Positions 1 to 7,787 of a DNA stretch of 14,028 nt are shown piece after piece (the first letter of the stretch is position 1; each line of letters begins with the position of its first letter). The stretch comes from CALFXN01 sp937957815 (lineage in GTDB: Bacteria; Synergistota; Synergistia; Synergistales; Aminobacteriaceae): assembly GCA_036788195.1 (NCBI GenBank), contig DAIQNX010000057.1:1-14028 (forward strand). Reading direction: 5' to 3'. Below the pieces are notes generated by a model. The model saw only the letters and a list, made by a program, of their open reading frames with translations, was not told where the DNA came from and searched no databases. The position numbers were made by a program, and so were the translations under genes.

Positions 1-1
1 C

Positions 2-742
2 TACGTCGAGGACATCATGGGCCCCCTGCTCTTCGACTACGGGTACGGCCCCTTCCGATGGGTCTGCCTGAGCGGAAGACCCGAGGATCTCGCGGCGACA
101 GACCGGGCCGCGATGGAGTGCATCGACCCGAACCGGCGGAGCCAGGACTACGACAACTGGGCATGGATCCGCGACGCGGAGAAAAACGCGCTCGTCGTCG
201 GGACGCAGGCCCGGATCCTCTATCAGGACGCCGAGGGGCGGACCCGGATCGCGCTGAAGTTCAACGAAATGGTCCGATCCGGCGAGATCGGTCCCGTCAT
301 GCTCGGTCGCGACCACCACGACGTTTCAGGGACGGACGGCCCGTTCCGCGAGACGGCCAACATCCGGGACGGAAGCAACATCTGCGCCGATATGGCGACG
401 CAAACCTTCGCGGGTAACGCGGCGCGCGGAATGACGCTCTGCGCGCTCCACAACGGCGGAGGCGTGGGCATCGGCAAGTGCGTCAACGGCGGCTTCGGCC
501 TGCTGCTCGACGGCCGTCCCGAAACCGACGACATCATCAGGTCCGCGATGATGTGGGACGTCCTCGGAGGCGTGGCCCGAAGGGCCTGGGCGCGCAACCG
601 GAACGCCATGGAGGTCGGCCGCGAGGTGAACCGGAAGTATCCTGGAGAGTATCACATCACGCTCCCGTATTCGGTGGAGGACTCTCCCGTGGAAAAGGCC
701 GTGGACGAACTCTTCGCACGGTCAGGTCATCACGGGACGTAA
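2..742 (+). CDS. hutU: Urocanate hydratase, C-terminal part (5' end outside window)
   Basis: Urocanase converts urocanate to imidazolonepropionate with tightly bound NAD+, the second step of histidine breakdown, in the cytoplasm. The reading frame is already open at base 2 (Tyr-Val-Glu-Asp-Ile before the first ATG at 17), so the gene enters from the left and only about 246 C-terminal residues are visible. Family hallmarks seen are GPLLFDYGYGPFRWVCLSG near the start, the GRDHHD and PFRETANIRDGS segments, and the glycine-rich HNGGGVGIG loop near two thirds of the visible part. The wording resembles the longer urocanase form of anaerobes rather than the Pseudomonas form; that is from memory. The catalytic cysteine region known from Pseudomonas cannot be assigned with certainty here. 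The frame ends in TAA with no obvious terminator before the Liv-type transporter genes, so co-transcription with them is possible. Confidence 0.93.
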   Translation, partial: YVEDIMGPLLFDYGYGPFRWVCLSGRPEDLAATDRAAMECIDPNRRSQDYDNWAWIRDAEKNALVVGTQARILYQDAEGRTRIALKFNEMVRSGEIGPVMLGRDHHDVSGTDGPFRETANIRDGSNICADMATQTFAGNAARGMTLCALHNGGGVGIGKCVNGGFGLLLDGRPETDDIIRSAMMWDVLGGVARRAWARNRNAMEVGREVNRKYPGEYHITLPYSVEDSPVEKAVDELFARSGHHGT

Positions 743-792
743 CGGACGACCGCAATTCCGGTTTCACGAATCTTTCGACCGACTTCGCATCG

Positions 793-801
793 TGATACAC
801 T
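793..801 (+). promoter_or_regulatory. Possible extended -10 promoter element before livH
   Basis: The 97-base gap between hutU and livH contains TGATACACT, which resembles an extended -10 box (TGn followed by TACACT). No good -35 hexamer sits 16-18 bases upstream; TTTCGA or TTCGAC is the best and is poor. A start near 808 would leave a leader of about 32 bases before the livH ATG. Nothing else is evident in this gap, and readthrough from hutU is the alternative. Confidence 0.3.
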
Positions 802-839
802 AACGCACGAAACGGATCGACAGGGATGGTGCACATTCT

Positions 840-1706
840 ATGGACCTGTTTCTCGAACAGCTTTTCAACGGTCTCGCGATCGGAGCGATATACGCCCTCA
901 TCACGCTGGGACTCGCACTCGTCTACGGCATCCTCGGCGTCCTCCACGTAGCGCATGCCGGAGTCTACACCATCGGCGCCTACGTGGGGTACGGCGTGTT
1001 CGCGGCAACCGGGAACCTCGCGCTCGCCTTCGCCGTCTCCATGGCGTTCTGCGCGCTCTGCGGAATCGCCATCGAACGGCTCGTCTACGCTCCGCTGATG
1101 AAATATCCCCCTTATGTTCCCCTGATCAGCAGTATCGCGCTCTTCATGGCCGTCGAAGAGGTATGCCGACTCGTCGCTGGACCTTATGTCCTGTCGTTCA
1201 GCACGAATCTCCCCTTTCCGGCCCTCTCGTTCGCTGGGGTCCGTTTTTCGCCGAACCTGGTCGGGGTGTACGTCATCTCGGGAACGATTTTTTTCCTGCT
1301 CTGGTTCCTGACGACGAAGACCGAGACCGGACTCGCGCTCCGCGCGACCGCGATGGACGCTCCGATCGCATCGTCCGTCGGGATCAACAGCGCCCTGGCC
1401 GTCGACACTGCATTCGCGCTCGGCTCCGCCATCGCCGCCGTCGCGGGGATTCTCGTCGGGATCTACTACAACGAGGTCCATCCCGACATGGGTGCGATGC
1501 CCGCGTACAAGTCGCTGGCGCTGATCGTCGTCGGCGGACTCGGATCGGTCGAGGGCGCGGTCGCGGCGTCGCTGCTCCTCGGCGTCGCAGAAACGCTGCT
1601 GATCGGATTCGCGGCCATTCCGCTCCCCCGGGACGCACTGGCCTTTATCGCGATGATCGTCGTCCTGATGTGGCGCCCGACGGGCCTCTTCGGGACCAGG
1701 TCGTGA
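840..1706 (+). CDS. livH: Branched-chain amino acid-type ABC transporter permease (LivH family)
   Basis: Inner-membrane permease that pairs with the LivM-type protein encoded next to form the channel of an amino-acid ABC importer. The 288-residue protein is almost entirely hydrophobic, with about eight membrane segments. The N-terminal run FNGLAIGAIYALITLGLALV and the following GILGVLHVAHAG are typical of LivH. The conserved cytoplasmic loop that contacts the ATPases is seen around residues 160-185 (TETGLALRATAMDAPIASSVGI), followed by a VVGGLGSVEGAVAASLLLG segment. Length is slightly short of the E. coli protein but normal for the family. The ribosome site is weak (AGGGATGG about 10 bases upstream); no better in-frame start is present. 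The cognate substrate cannot be read from the sequence: this family also carries urea, amides, aromatic acids and other small molecules. Confidence 0.93.
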   Translation: MDLFLEQLFNGLAIGAIYALITLGLALVYGILGVLHVAHAGVYTIGAYVGYGVFAATGNLALAFAVSMAFCALCGIAIERLVYAPLMKYPPYVPLISSIALFMAVEEVCRLVAGPYVLSFSTNLPFPALSFAGVRFSPNLVGVYVISGTIFFLLWFLTTKTETGLALRATAMDAPIASSVGINSALAVDTAFALGSAIAAVAGILVGIYYNEVHPDMGAMPAYKSLALIVVGGLGSVEGAVAASLLLGVAETLLIGFAAIPLPRDALAFIAMIVVLMWRPTGLFGTRS

Positions 1707-1734
1707 CACGCCGTTCCGGAGGAGGCATCGACAC

Positions 1735-2625
1735 ATGAGCACCTACTTCATCACGATCTCGACCTTTATCGCAATCCAGGCGATCGTCGCCTACGGACTC
1801 AACATCATCGTCGGATACGCGGGACAGATTTCGCTCGGACACGCGGCGTTCTTCGGCATCGGCGCCTACTCGGCGGGAATTCTCGCGACGAAGGGAGGCC
1901 TCTCTTTCTGGGCCGCGCTTCCGCTCGTCCTGCTGATCTGCGGCGTCCTCGGCGTCATCCTCGGCCTTCCGAGCCTGCGCGTCAGGGAGGATTTCCTCGC
2001 CATCACGACGATCGGAATCAACTTCATCGTCGAAGCCGTCTTCCTGTACGTACCCTTCTTCGGCGGGGCCATGGGGCTCGGCGGCATCCCAAAGATCGTC
2101 CTCTTCGGAACCCGTCTCAAGGGGGAATCGCTTTTCGCGCTCTGTCTCGCCTGCCTCGCGATCGTCATCCTGCTCTGCCGGTGGTTCACGAAGAGCTGGG
2201 CAGGCCTCGGGTGCCGCGCGATCGCTTCGGACGAGACGGCCGCGTCGAGCATGGGGATTTCCCCCGTTCGCTTCAAACTCCTCGCGTTCGTGCTCGGGAC
2301 CGTGATCGCCGGTCTCGGAGGAGCGCTCTACGCCCACAGGATGGGATTCATCACTCCCGCCGACTTCGGCTTCCCCGTCTCGACGATGATGCTCTCGATC
2401 ATCGTCCTCGGAGGCATCGGAACACTGTGGGGCCCGCTTCTCGGCGCCGTCATCCTCGGCGCGCTCCCCGAGCTCTTCCGTCCGCTCGCGGACTACCGGA
2501 TGCTGCTTTACGGCGCGTTGCTGCTCCTGATGGTCCGCTTCCAGCCCGGCGGACTTCTCGGCGAGGCGAGCATCCTGAAAAACATTCTCGCACGCATGAA
2601 GGGGGGAAACGGGAATGCCAGGTGA
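1735..2625 (+). CDS. livM: Branched-chain amino acid-type ABC transporter permease (LivM family)
   Basis: Second permease subunit of the Liv-type importer. The 296-residue protein is hydrophobic throughout. The early segment AYGLNIIVGYAGQISLGHAA is the strongest LivM hallmark. The ATPase-contact loop lies near residues 145-175 (KSWAGLGCRAIASDETAASS, then MGISP), and the C-terminal LGGIGTLWGPLLGAVILG segment is also typical. A clear GGAGGAGG ribosome site at 1718-1725 precedes the ATG by nine bases and fixes the start. The gene begins 28 bases after livH and its last codons overlap the start of livG, so the subunits are probably translationally coupled. It lacks the long N-terminal extension seen in E. 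coli LivM, as do most relatives outside enterobacteria. Confidence 0.93.
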   Translation: MSTYFITISTFIAIQAIVAYGLNIIVGYAGQISLGHAAFFGIGAYSAGILATKGGLSFWAALPLVLLICGVLGVILGLPSLRVREDFLAITTIGINFIVEAVFLYVPFFGGAMGLGGIPKIVLFGTRLKGESLFALCLACLAIVILLCRWFTKSWAGLGCRAIASDETAASSMGISPVRFKLLAFVLGTVIAGLGGALYAHRMGFITPADFGFPVSTMMLSIIVLGGIGTLWGPLLGAVILGALPELFRPLADYRMLLYGALLLLMVRFQPGGLLGEASILKNILARMKGGNGNAR

Positions 2626-3403
2626 TACAACATCCCCGATCCTTTCCGTCAGGGAGCTCTCGAAGCATTTCGGCGGTCTCCGGGCCGTCGACGGAGTCTC
2701 GTTCGACCTCATGACGGGAGAGATCCTCGGACTCCTCGGCCCGAACGGCGCGGGAAAGACGACATGTTTCAACATGATCTCCGGCGTCTATGCGCCCACC
2801 GGGGGAACGATTCTCTTCGGCGGGAGGAGGACCGACGGCTTCGAACCCCACGAGATGGCGGAGCTCGGCGTCGGCCGGACGTTCCAGATCGTTCGACCGT
2901 TCGCGACGATGACCGTCGCCGAAAACGTCATGACGGCCCTCGGACGGTCGAACTATTCCGGACTCCACGCGATCCTCAGAGCATGGAACACGACGGGGAC
3001 GCGGCGACGCGCGATGGAGCTCCTCGAAAGGGTCGGACTCGCATCCTACGCCGACAGGAAGGCGGGGCAACTTCCGCTCGGAGACCATCGGCGCCTCGAA
3101 ATCGCCAGGGCGCTCGCGCTCGAGCCGAAACTCCTGCTTCTCGACGAGTCGTTCTCCGGGCTCCGGCACGAGGAAATCGGCGTCATGGAAAAGCTCATCC
3201 TCTCGCTGTCGGCGTCCGGGCTCTCGATTCTTCTCATCGAACACAACATGAAGGTCGCGATGACGCTCTCGCATCGCGTCGTCGTCCTGGACCACGGCAG
3301 GAAGCTCGCCGAGGGGAGCCCCGCCGACGTCGCGTCGAACCCCGACGTCATCGAAGCCTACCTCGGAAAGGGGGGGATCACGGATGCTGCTGTCGGTCTC
3401 TGA
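2615..3403 (+). CDS. livG: Liv-type ABC transporter ATP-binding protein (LivG family)
   Basis: One of two cytoplasmic ATPases that power the Liv-type importer. In the 262-residue product the Walker A motif GPNGAGKTT is at residues 42-50, the Q-loop glutamine at 91, and the Walker B strand KLLLLDE at 172-178 ends in the catalytic glutamate. The switch histidine is His210 in LIEHN. The signature is LPLGDHRRLEIARAL at about 153-167 instead of LSGGQ. LivG proteins characteristically have an altered signature (AYGQQRRLEIAR in E. coli), but the histidine in place of the second glutamine, and DES instead of DEP after Walker B, are less usual. The start overlaps livM by 11 bases and follows an AAGGGGGG ribosome site, so coupling is expected. 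The C-terminus ends with the typical EAYLG and a short tail. Confidence 0.92.
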   Translation: MPGDTTSPILSVRELSKHFGGLRAVDGVSFDLMTGEILGLLGPNGAGKTTCFNMISGVYAPTGGTILFGGRRTDGFEPHEMAELGVGRTFQIVRPFATMTVAENVMTALGRSNYSGLHAILRAWNTTGTRRRAMELLERVGLASYADRKAGQLPLGDHRRLEIARALALEPKLLLLDESFSGLRHEEIGVMEKLILSLSASGLSILLIEHNMKVAMTLSHRVVVLDHGRKLAEGSPADVASNPDVIEAYLGKGGITDAAVGL

Positions 3404-4094
3404 TCTCTCGGTCGCCTATGCGGGCGTCACGGCGGTCTCCGGCGCCTCCTTCTCGGTGAAGGAGGGCGAACTCGTGTCGATCATCGGCGCGAACGGCGCC
3501 GGAAAGACGTCGATCCTCAACGCGGTCATGGGGCTCGTCCCGTCCGCGGGCGGACGCATCGAATTCGACGGCGCGGACGTCACGCGGCTTCCGCCGCACA
3601 TCCGGGCCAGGCGGAAAATGCGCATCGTCCCGGAACGCGCGAGGGTGTTCGCGCACCTGACCGTCCGCGACAACCTCCTCGTCGGAGCCTACGGACTCCG
3701 CAGGACGATCGATCTCGACCGGAAGCTGTCGTGGCTCTACGGCTTCTTTCCCATCCTCGAGGAACGGTCCTCGCAACCCGCGCGGACGCTTTCCGGCGGC
3801 GAGCAGCAGCAGCTCTCGATCGCCCGGGCGCTGATCTCCGACCCGAAGCTCCTTCTCGTCGACGAAATTTCGATGGGGCTCATGCCGAAACTCGTCGAAA
3901 CCGTTTTCGAGGCACTCCGCGACCTGAACCGGGAACACGGAATCACGATCCTTCTCGTCGAACAGAACGCGCTCGCGTCGCTCAGGATATCGAACCGCGG
4001 GTACGTTCTGGAGGCGGGGCGCATCGCGCTCGAGGGAACCGCCGAGTCGCTCGTCCGCGACGAAGGGGTCCGCGAGGCCTATCTCGGCATCTAG
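3384..4094 (+). CDS. livF: Liv-type ABC transporter ATP-binding protein (LivF family)
   Basis: Second ATPase of the Liv-type importer, expected to dimerise with the LivG-type protein. The 236-residue product has Walker A GANGAGKTS at residues 35-43, an intact LSGGEQQ signature at 136-142, and Walker B LLLVDE ending in the catalytic Glu161. The switch position is Gln194 in LVEQN, as is usual in LivF proteins, rather than histidine. The C-terminus EAYLGI is the standard family ending. The gene overlaps livG by 20 bases and has an AAGGGGGG ribosome site about eight bases before ATG. Because one ATPase has a canonical signature and the other a divergent one, the two ATP sites may be unequal, a common arrangement in this family. 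Confidence 0.93.
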   Translation: MLLSVSDLSVAYAGVTAVSGASFSVKEGELVSIIGANGAGKTSILNAVMGLVPSAGGRIEFDGADVTRLPPHIRARRKMRIVPERARVFAHLTVRDNLLVGAYGLRRTIDLDRKLSWLYGFFPILEERSSQPARTLSGGEQQQLSIARALISDPKLLLVDEISMGLMPKLVETVFEALRDLNREHGITILLVEQNALASLRISNRGYVLEAGRIALEGTAESLVRDEGVREAYLGI

Positions 4095-4117
4095 TTTCAT
4101 TCGTCACGGCATCACGA

Positions 4118-4138
4118 CCGCTTCCCGGAGAGGAGCGG
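4118..4138 (+). other. Small stem-loop between livF and the binding-protein gene
   Basis: CCGCTTC and GGAGCGG can form a 7-bp stem (one G-U pair) with a 7-base loop, in the 68-base gap just before the ribosome site of the binding-protein gene. There is no T-run, so it is not a terminator. Such a structure could protect the downstream message or be coincidental. I see no promoter in this gap. Confidence 0.3.
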
Positions 4139-4162
4139 CGATCATTGGAGGAGGTGTGCACC

Positions 4163-5323
4163 ATGGCAATCGGAAAGGTGTTTCGTACCACTTTCGTCGT
4201 CCTGTGTCTGTCGGCGCTTTTCGTTTCCGCAGCCGGAGCGGAGGGAACCATAAGAATCGGTCTTCTCGCCCCGCTGACGGGCAAGGCGGCCGACGACGGC
4301 CTCAACGTCAAGAACTCCGTCGAAATGGCCGTGGAAAAGATCAACGCCGAAGGCGGCGTTCTGGGCAAGAAGATCGAACTCATCACGTACGACGACAGGG
4401 CCGAGCCGAAGGACGCCGTGGCTCTCGCGCACAAGCTCATCGAACAGGACAAGATCGTCGGCTTCGTCGCGGGATCCTACAGCTTCCCGACGCGGGCGGT
4501 CGCCCCGATCTTCCAGGAGGCGGAAGTTCCGCTCGTCGCGGCGTACGCGCTGCATCCTGACATCACGAAGGCCGGGGATTACTGTTTCCGGAACGGCTTC
4601 CTCGGAACCGTCGAGGGACGCGGGTGCGCCCACGTCGCCGTGAAAATGCTCGGTTCGAAGAAGCTCGCCCTCATCCACGCCGATAACGATTTCGGCCGTA
4701 CGCTCTCCGAAGGCGCCAGGAAGTACGTCGAGAAGTACGCTCCGGACACGAAGATCGTCCACGAGGCCGTCTATCCGTTCGCCGAGAAGGACTACACCGC
4801 CTACCTCACGAAGATCAAGGCCGAAAACCCGGACGTCATCATCGCGAGCGGCTACTTCTTCCAGATGGGCCCGCTGCTCAAGCAGGCCCGGGAGATGGGA
4901 ATCACCGCGAAGATCGTCGGCGAGGAGGGAGCGGACTCCCCGATCCTCTTCAACATCGCCGGGAAGGCCGCCGACGGGTTCATCATCGTCACGAACCTCG
5001 ACCGCGACGACAAGCGCCCGTTCGTCCAGGAGTACCTCAAGAAGTACAAGGAGCGCTACGGAATCGACACGTGCATGACGGGAGCTTCCGGATACGACGC
5101 GTTTCTGATCATCATCAACGGCATCAAAACGGCCGGAAGTCTCGAACCGAAGAAGATCCGCGACGCGATCGCCACCACGAAGAACTTCGACGGAATGACG
5201 GGCGTCATCAAGGGCTTCACCCCCGAACGCGAAGTCGTGAAACCGCTTCAGGTCCAGATCGTCAAGGACGGGAACTTCCATCACTACGCCGTCATCGACG
5301 ATCCCGAGCTCATCGCGCAGTAA
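4163..5323 (+). CDS. Liv-type ABC transporter substrate-binding protein
   Basis: Periplasmic receptor for the preceding Liv-type importer (LivJ/LivK, type I periplasmic-binding fold). The 386-residue precursor starts with a Sec signal peptide: basic residues in MAIGKVFR, a hydrophobic core, and a likely cleavage after Ala26 (AGA followed by Glu). No proper lipobox is seen. Mature hallmarks include IRIGLLAPLTGKAADDG at the N-terminus, SVEMAVEKINAEGGVLGKKI, and the later LKQAREMGI and VQEYLKKYKERYGI segments. The start at 4163 is chosen because GGAGGAGG lies eight or so bases upstream and the signal peptide begins there; the frame is open much further upstream inside livF, but that part is a shadow. 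The ligand is unknown; branched-chain or other amino acids are likely, and the hutU neighbour raises histidine or urocanate as a guess. It is the last gene before the terminator hairpin. Confidence 0.93.
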   Translation: MAIGKVFRTTFVVLCLSALFVSAAGAEGTIRIGLLAPLTGKAADDGLNVKNSVEMAVEKINAEGGVLGKKIELITYDDRAEPKDAVALAHKLIEQDKIVGFVAGSYSFPTRAVAPIFQEAEVPLVAAYALHPDITKAGDYCFRNGFLGTVEGRGCAHVAVKMLGSKKLALIHADNDFGRTLSEGARKYVEKYAPDTKIVHEAVYPFAEKDYTAYLTKIKAENPDVIIASGYFFQMGPLLKQAREMGITAKIVGEEGADSPILFNIAGKAADGFIIVTNLDRDDKRPFVQEYLKKYKERYGIDTCMTGASGYDAFLIIINGIKTAGSLEPKKIRDAIATTKNFDGMTGVIKGFTPEREVVKPLQVQIVKDGNFHHYAVIDDPELIAQ

Positions 5324-5344
5324 AACCGGTTCTCCGCGGAAAGA

Positions 5345-5377
5345 GGGCAGCCGCCGGCTTCGAGCCGGCGGCTGCCC
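5345..5377. terminator. GC-rich hairpin between convergent operons, likely bidirectional terminator
   Basis: GGGCAGCCGCCGGCT and its exact reverse complement form a perfect 15-bp stem with a 3-base TCG loop, 21 bases after the binding-protein stop codon and 38 bases beyond the end of the minus-strand M20 gene. On the plus strand it is followed by TTATTTG and on the minus strand by CTCTTTCC, both weak T-rich tails. Its position between convergent genes supports termination in both directions. Confidence 0.8.
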
Positions 5378-5415
5378 TTATTTGCGATGTATCAGTTCAC
5401 GCGCCACGCTCCCGA

Positions 5416-6591
5416 TCAGACGTCCATCGCAGCGAGCGCGGCCTGAGCCAGTACCGCCGCCCCGACCGGGATGGCGCTTTCGTCCGCGACGAACCTCGGG
5501 CTATGCCACGGATGAACGGCGCCGATCGCCTCGTTGCCGACGCCAAGCCAGAACATGCATCCCGGGACGACCTGCTGGAAGAGCGCGAAATCTTCGCCGC
5601 CCATCGACGGCGTCGCCTGGACGATCAGCTCTCTTCCGACGATGGCCTCAGCCGCACGGACGCAACAGGCATACGAGCGGACGTCGTTCGTCACCGCCGG
5701 AAGGTCGCGCCGGATCTCGACCTCCGCGCAGCATCCGAGTCCCGAGGCAACGGATTCGGCGACGCGCCGGATCCGCTCGTGAAGCGCATTCCTGACCTCC
5801 GGGCGGAACGACCGAACGGTGCCGGTCATTTCGACATCCTCGGGGATCACGTTGTTCGCCGCGCCGCCGTGGACCGTTCCGAACGAGATGACGGCCGCGT
5901 CCTGGGGATCGACGTTCCGGCTCACGATCGTCTGCAGGTTCATGACGACCGACGCCGCCGCGACGACCGGGTCGGCGGAGCGATGAGGAATCGCGCCGTG
6001 CGACCCGACGCCGAGGATGCGGATTTTCAGCGTGTCCACGGCGGCCATCAGCGGCCCTTCCTTCACGACGATCGTTCCGGCGGGATACGCCGGATGATTG
6101 TGCAGACCGAAGATCATACCGACAGTCGGGTCCGAGAGAGCGCCGTCGCGCAGGATCGCCTCCGCTCCCCTGTTGATTTCCTCCGCGGGCTGGAAGAGCA
6201 TCACGACGCCGCCAGGTACCGTCCCATCCCTGCGCGCCTCGGCGAGCATCCGCGCGGCTCCGAGAGCGCAGGCGGTATGGATGTCGTGCCCGCACGCGTG
6301 CATCAGCCCCGGGGACGTCGACGCGAAATCGAGCCCTGTATTTTCCTGCACGGGGAGCGCGTCGATGTCCGCGCGGATCGCGACCGTCGGCGAACCGGGG
6401 ACACCGTCGAGAACGCCCCGAACCCCCGTTCCGCCGACGCGCCGGACGGAATACCCCCATTCGTCGAGGAACGTGGCAATCTTGGCTCCCGTACGTTCCT
6501 CGCGGAAGCTCAGTTCGGGATGCCGGTGAAGATCGCGCCGGACCTCCGTCATCCACCCCGCGAGCTGCGACGCCCGCGCGGAGAAATTCAT
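5416..6591 (-). CDS. M20 family metallo-amidohydrolase (N-acyl-L-amino acid / hippurate hydrolase type)
   Basis: Predicted cytoplasmic zinc or cobalt/manganese peptidase-family enzyme that removes an acyl group from an N-acyl-amino acid. The 391-residue protein opens with RRDLHRHPELSFREERT, the classic M20D start. Metal ligands expected for the subfamily are all visible: Cys100 and His102 in HACGHD, Glu137/Glu138 in PAEE, His164 in GLHNHP and His363 in HSPRF. The MGGEDFA segment is at 330-336. The lid/dimerisation domain lies between, about residues 183-295. Its ATG overlaps the racemase stop codon by one base (TGATG), so translation is probably coupled. Family members mostly act on L-forms, which would complement the upstream D-specific deacylase. 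Whether the substrate is an acetyl-, benzoyl- or other acyl-amino acid, or a small peptide, cannot be told. Confidence 0.9.
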   Translation of the reverse strand: MNFSARASQLAGWMTEVRRDLHRHPELSFREERTGAKIATFLDEWGYSVRRVGGTGVRGVLDGVPGSPTVAIRADIDALPVQENTGLDFASTSPGLMHACGHDIHTACALGAARMLAEARRDGTVPGGVVMLFQPAEEINRGAEAILRDGALSDPTVGMIFGLHNHPAYPAGTIVVKEGPLMAAVDTLKIRILGVGSHGAIPHRSADPVVAAASVVMNLQTIVSRNVDPQDAAVISFGTVHGGAANNVIPEDVEMTGTVRSFRPEVRNALHERIRRVAESVASGLGCCAEVEIRRDLPAVTNDVRSYACCVRAAEAIVGRELIVQATPSMGGEDFALFQQVVPGCMFWLGVGNEAIGAVHPWHSPRFVADESAIPVGAAVLAQAALAAMDV

Positions 6592-7748
6592 CAGCGGGCT
6601 TCCGGCGCCGTCCCGTCGACGTAGCGCCGCGGGACGCGCGGACCTATCATCGCGCCGATCGTGGCCACGATCGTGTCGAGCTTCTTAGCGTATTCGTAGA
6701 TCGTGATCTCCTCGACGCCCTGGCGACCGATCAGGACGACCTCGTCGCCGACCGCCGCGTCAGGAATCGCCGATACGTTCACCATGCACTGATCCATACA
6801 GATTCTCCCGACGACGGGGCACCGCTTCCCATGCACGAGAACATCGGCCCTGTTCGAGAGGGCGCGCGCGAAACCGTCGGCATAGCCGACCGGCAGGACG
6901 GCGAGTTTCTCGTCCGAATGCGTCGTGTAGGTCAGGCCATAGCTGACGCCCTTGCCGGCCGGAACCGTCCGGAGCGCCGAAATGGTCGTCCTGAAGGAGA
7001 ATCCCGGAAGGATCGGTACCGAGCGCGGAACGTCGTCCGTCGGGTACATTCCGGCGACGAGCTGCCCCGGACGGACGCCGCTCATGGCCCACTCGGGCCT
7101 GTAAAGCGTTCCGCCGGAATTGCAGCAGTGCCGGATCGGGATAGCGATCCCTTTTCTCTCGATCGCGGCGAGAGCTTCGAGAAACAGCCGGTGCTGTTCG
7201 TTCGTATACGTCAGGTCGGCGCCGTCGGACGTCGCGAAGTGCGTAAAGATTCCTTCGCAGACGATCCCGGGCAATGCCGCGATCTCCGAGACCGTCGACG
7301 CCGCGTTGTCCGGCAAGAACCCGATGCGTCCCATTCCCGTATCGATCTTGATGTGGACGAGCGCCTTTTTCCCCTGTTTCACCGCGGCGGCCGAAAGGAC
7401 GCGGGCCATCTCCATGTCGGTGATCGAAGCCCGGATTCCGTGCCGCACATATTCGCCCGCCGCATCGTACGGCGACGCGCCGAGCACGAGAACTGCGTCC
7501 GTGATGCCTCCTTCGCGCAACTCTATCGCCTCGTCGGCCGTCGCGACGATAAAGTAGTCCGCGCCTTCCTGTTTCAGCGCCCACGCGACGGGAACGGCTC
7601 CGAGATTGTACGCGTTCGCCTTGATGACCCCGAAGACGCGGGGGTCTTTCCCGCTCCATCCGTCCGGACGGATATGCTTCATGATGGCCCTGTAGTTCGC
7701 TCTGATATTGTCCAGTCGTACTTCCATCCACGTCGGTCGCAACGTCAT
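6591..7748 (-). CDS. alr: Alanine racemase family PLP enzyme with altered gate residue; possibly non-alanine amino acid racemase
   Basis: Fold-type III PLP racemase interconverting L- and D-amino acids. In the 385 residues the PLP lysine is Lys43 (VIKANAY), the carbamylated lysine is Lys134 with Arg141 in KIDTGMGR, and PLP contacts His170, Asn210, Ser211 and Arg226 are present. The catalytic tyrosine is Tyr270 (SYGLTY), with GYADG at 288-292 and Cys317-Met318 in GRICMDQ. The equivalent of Geobacillus Tyr354, a gate to the active site, is Ala362: LDTIVAT stands where LETINYE is found, without a gap. The usual AYGHG after the PLP lysine is AYNLG. These changes suggest a wider pocket. A strong GGAGGAGG site lies nine bases before ATG. 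Its place between two deacylase genes argues for a catabolic role rather than cell-wall D-alanine supply. The family is certain; the substrate is not. Confidence 0.88.
   Translation of the reverse strand: MTLRPTWMEVRLDNIRANYRAIMKHIRPDGWSGKDPRVFGVIKANAYNLGAVPVAWALKQEGADYFIVATADEAIELREGGITDAVLVLGASPYDAAGEYVRHGIRASITDMEMARVLSAAAVKQGKKALVHIKIDTGMGRIGFLPDNAASTVSEIAALPGIVCEGIFTHFATSDGADLTYTNEQHRLFLEALAAIERKGIAIPIRHCCNSGGTLYRPEWAMSGVRPGQLVAGMYPTDDVPRSVPILPGFSFRTTISALRTVPAGKGVSYGLTYTTHSDEKLAVLPVGYADGFARALSNRADVLVHGKRCPVVGRICMDQCMVNVSAIPDAAVGDEVVLIGRQGVEEITIYEYAKKLDTIVATIGAMIGPRVPRRYVDGTAPEAR
7658..7673. repeat. Perfect 16-bp palindrome inside the racemase gene
   Basis: ATCCGTCCGGACGGAT reads the same on both strands and lies within codons about 25-30 of the racemase gene. 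Its 10-base half-word TCCGTCCGGA also forms the stem at 11327-11366 and occurs once before dctP at 12501-12510. It could be a protein-binding site or a by-product of GC-rich codon choice. Confidence 0.3.
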
Positions 7749-7787
7749 CGTTTCAGTCCTCCTCCCGAATCGCCAGCGGAGCGGCGC

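Noticed and set aside
657..2775. Long minus-strand open frames (361 and 376 codons) opposite hutU, livH, livM and livG
   Set aside because: They are charged, low-complexity translations antisense to clear transporter genes, with no family resemblance.
3731..4162. In-frame N-terminal extension of the binding-protein gene inside livF
   Set aside because: The 144 extra codons overlap livF in another frame and would bury the signal peptide; the ATG at 4163 has a strong ribosome site.
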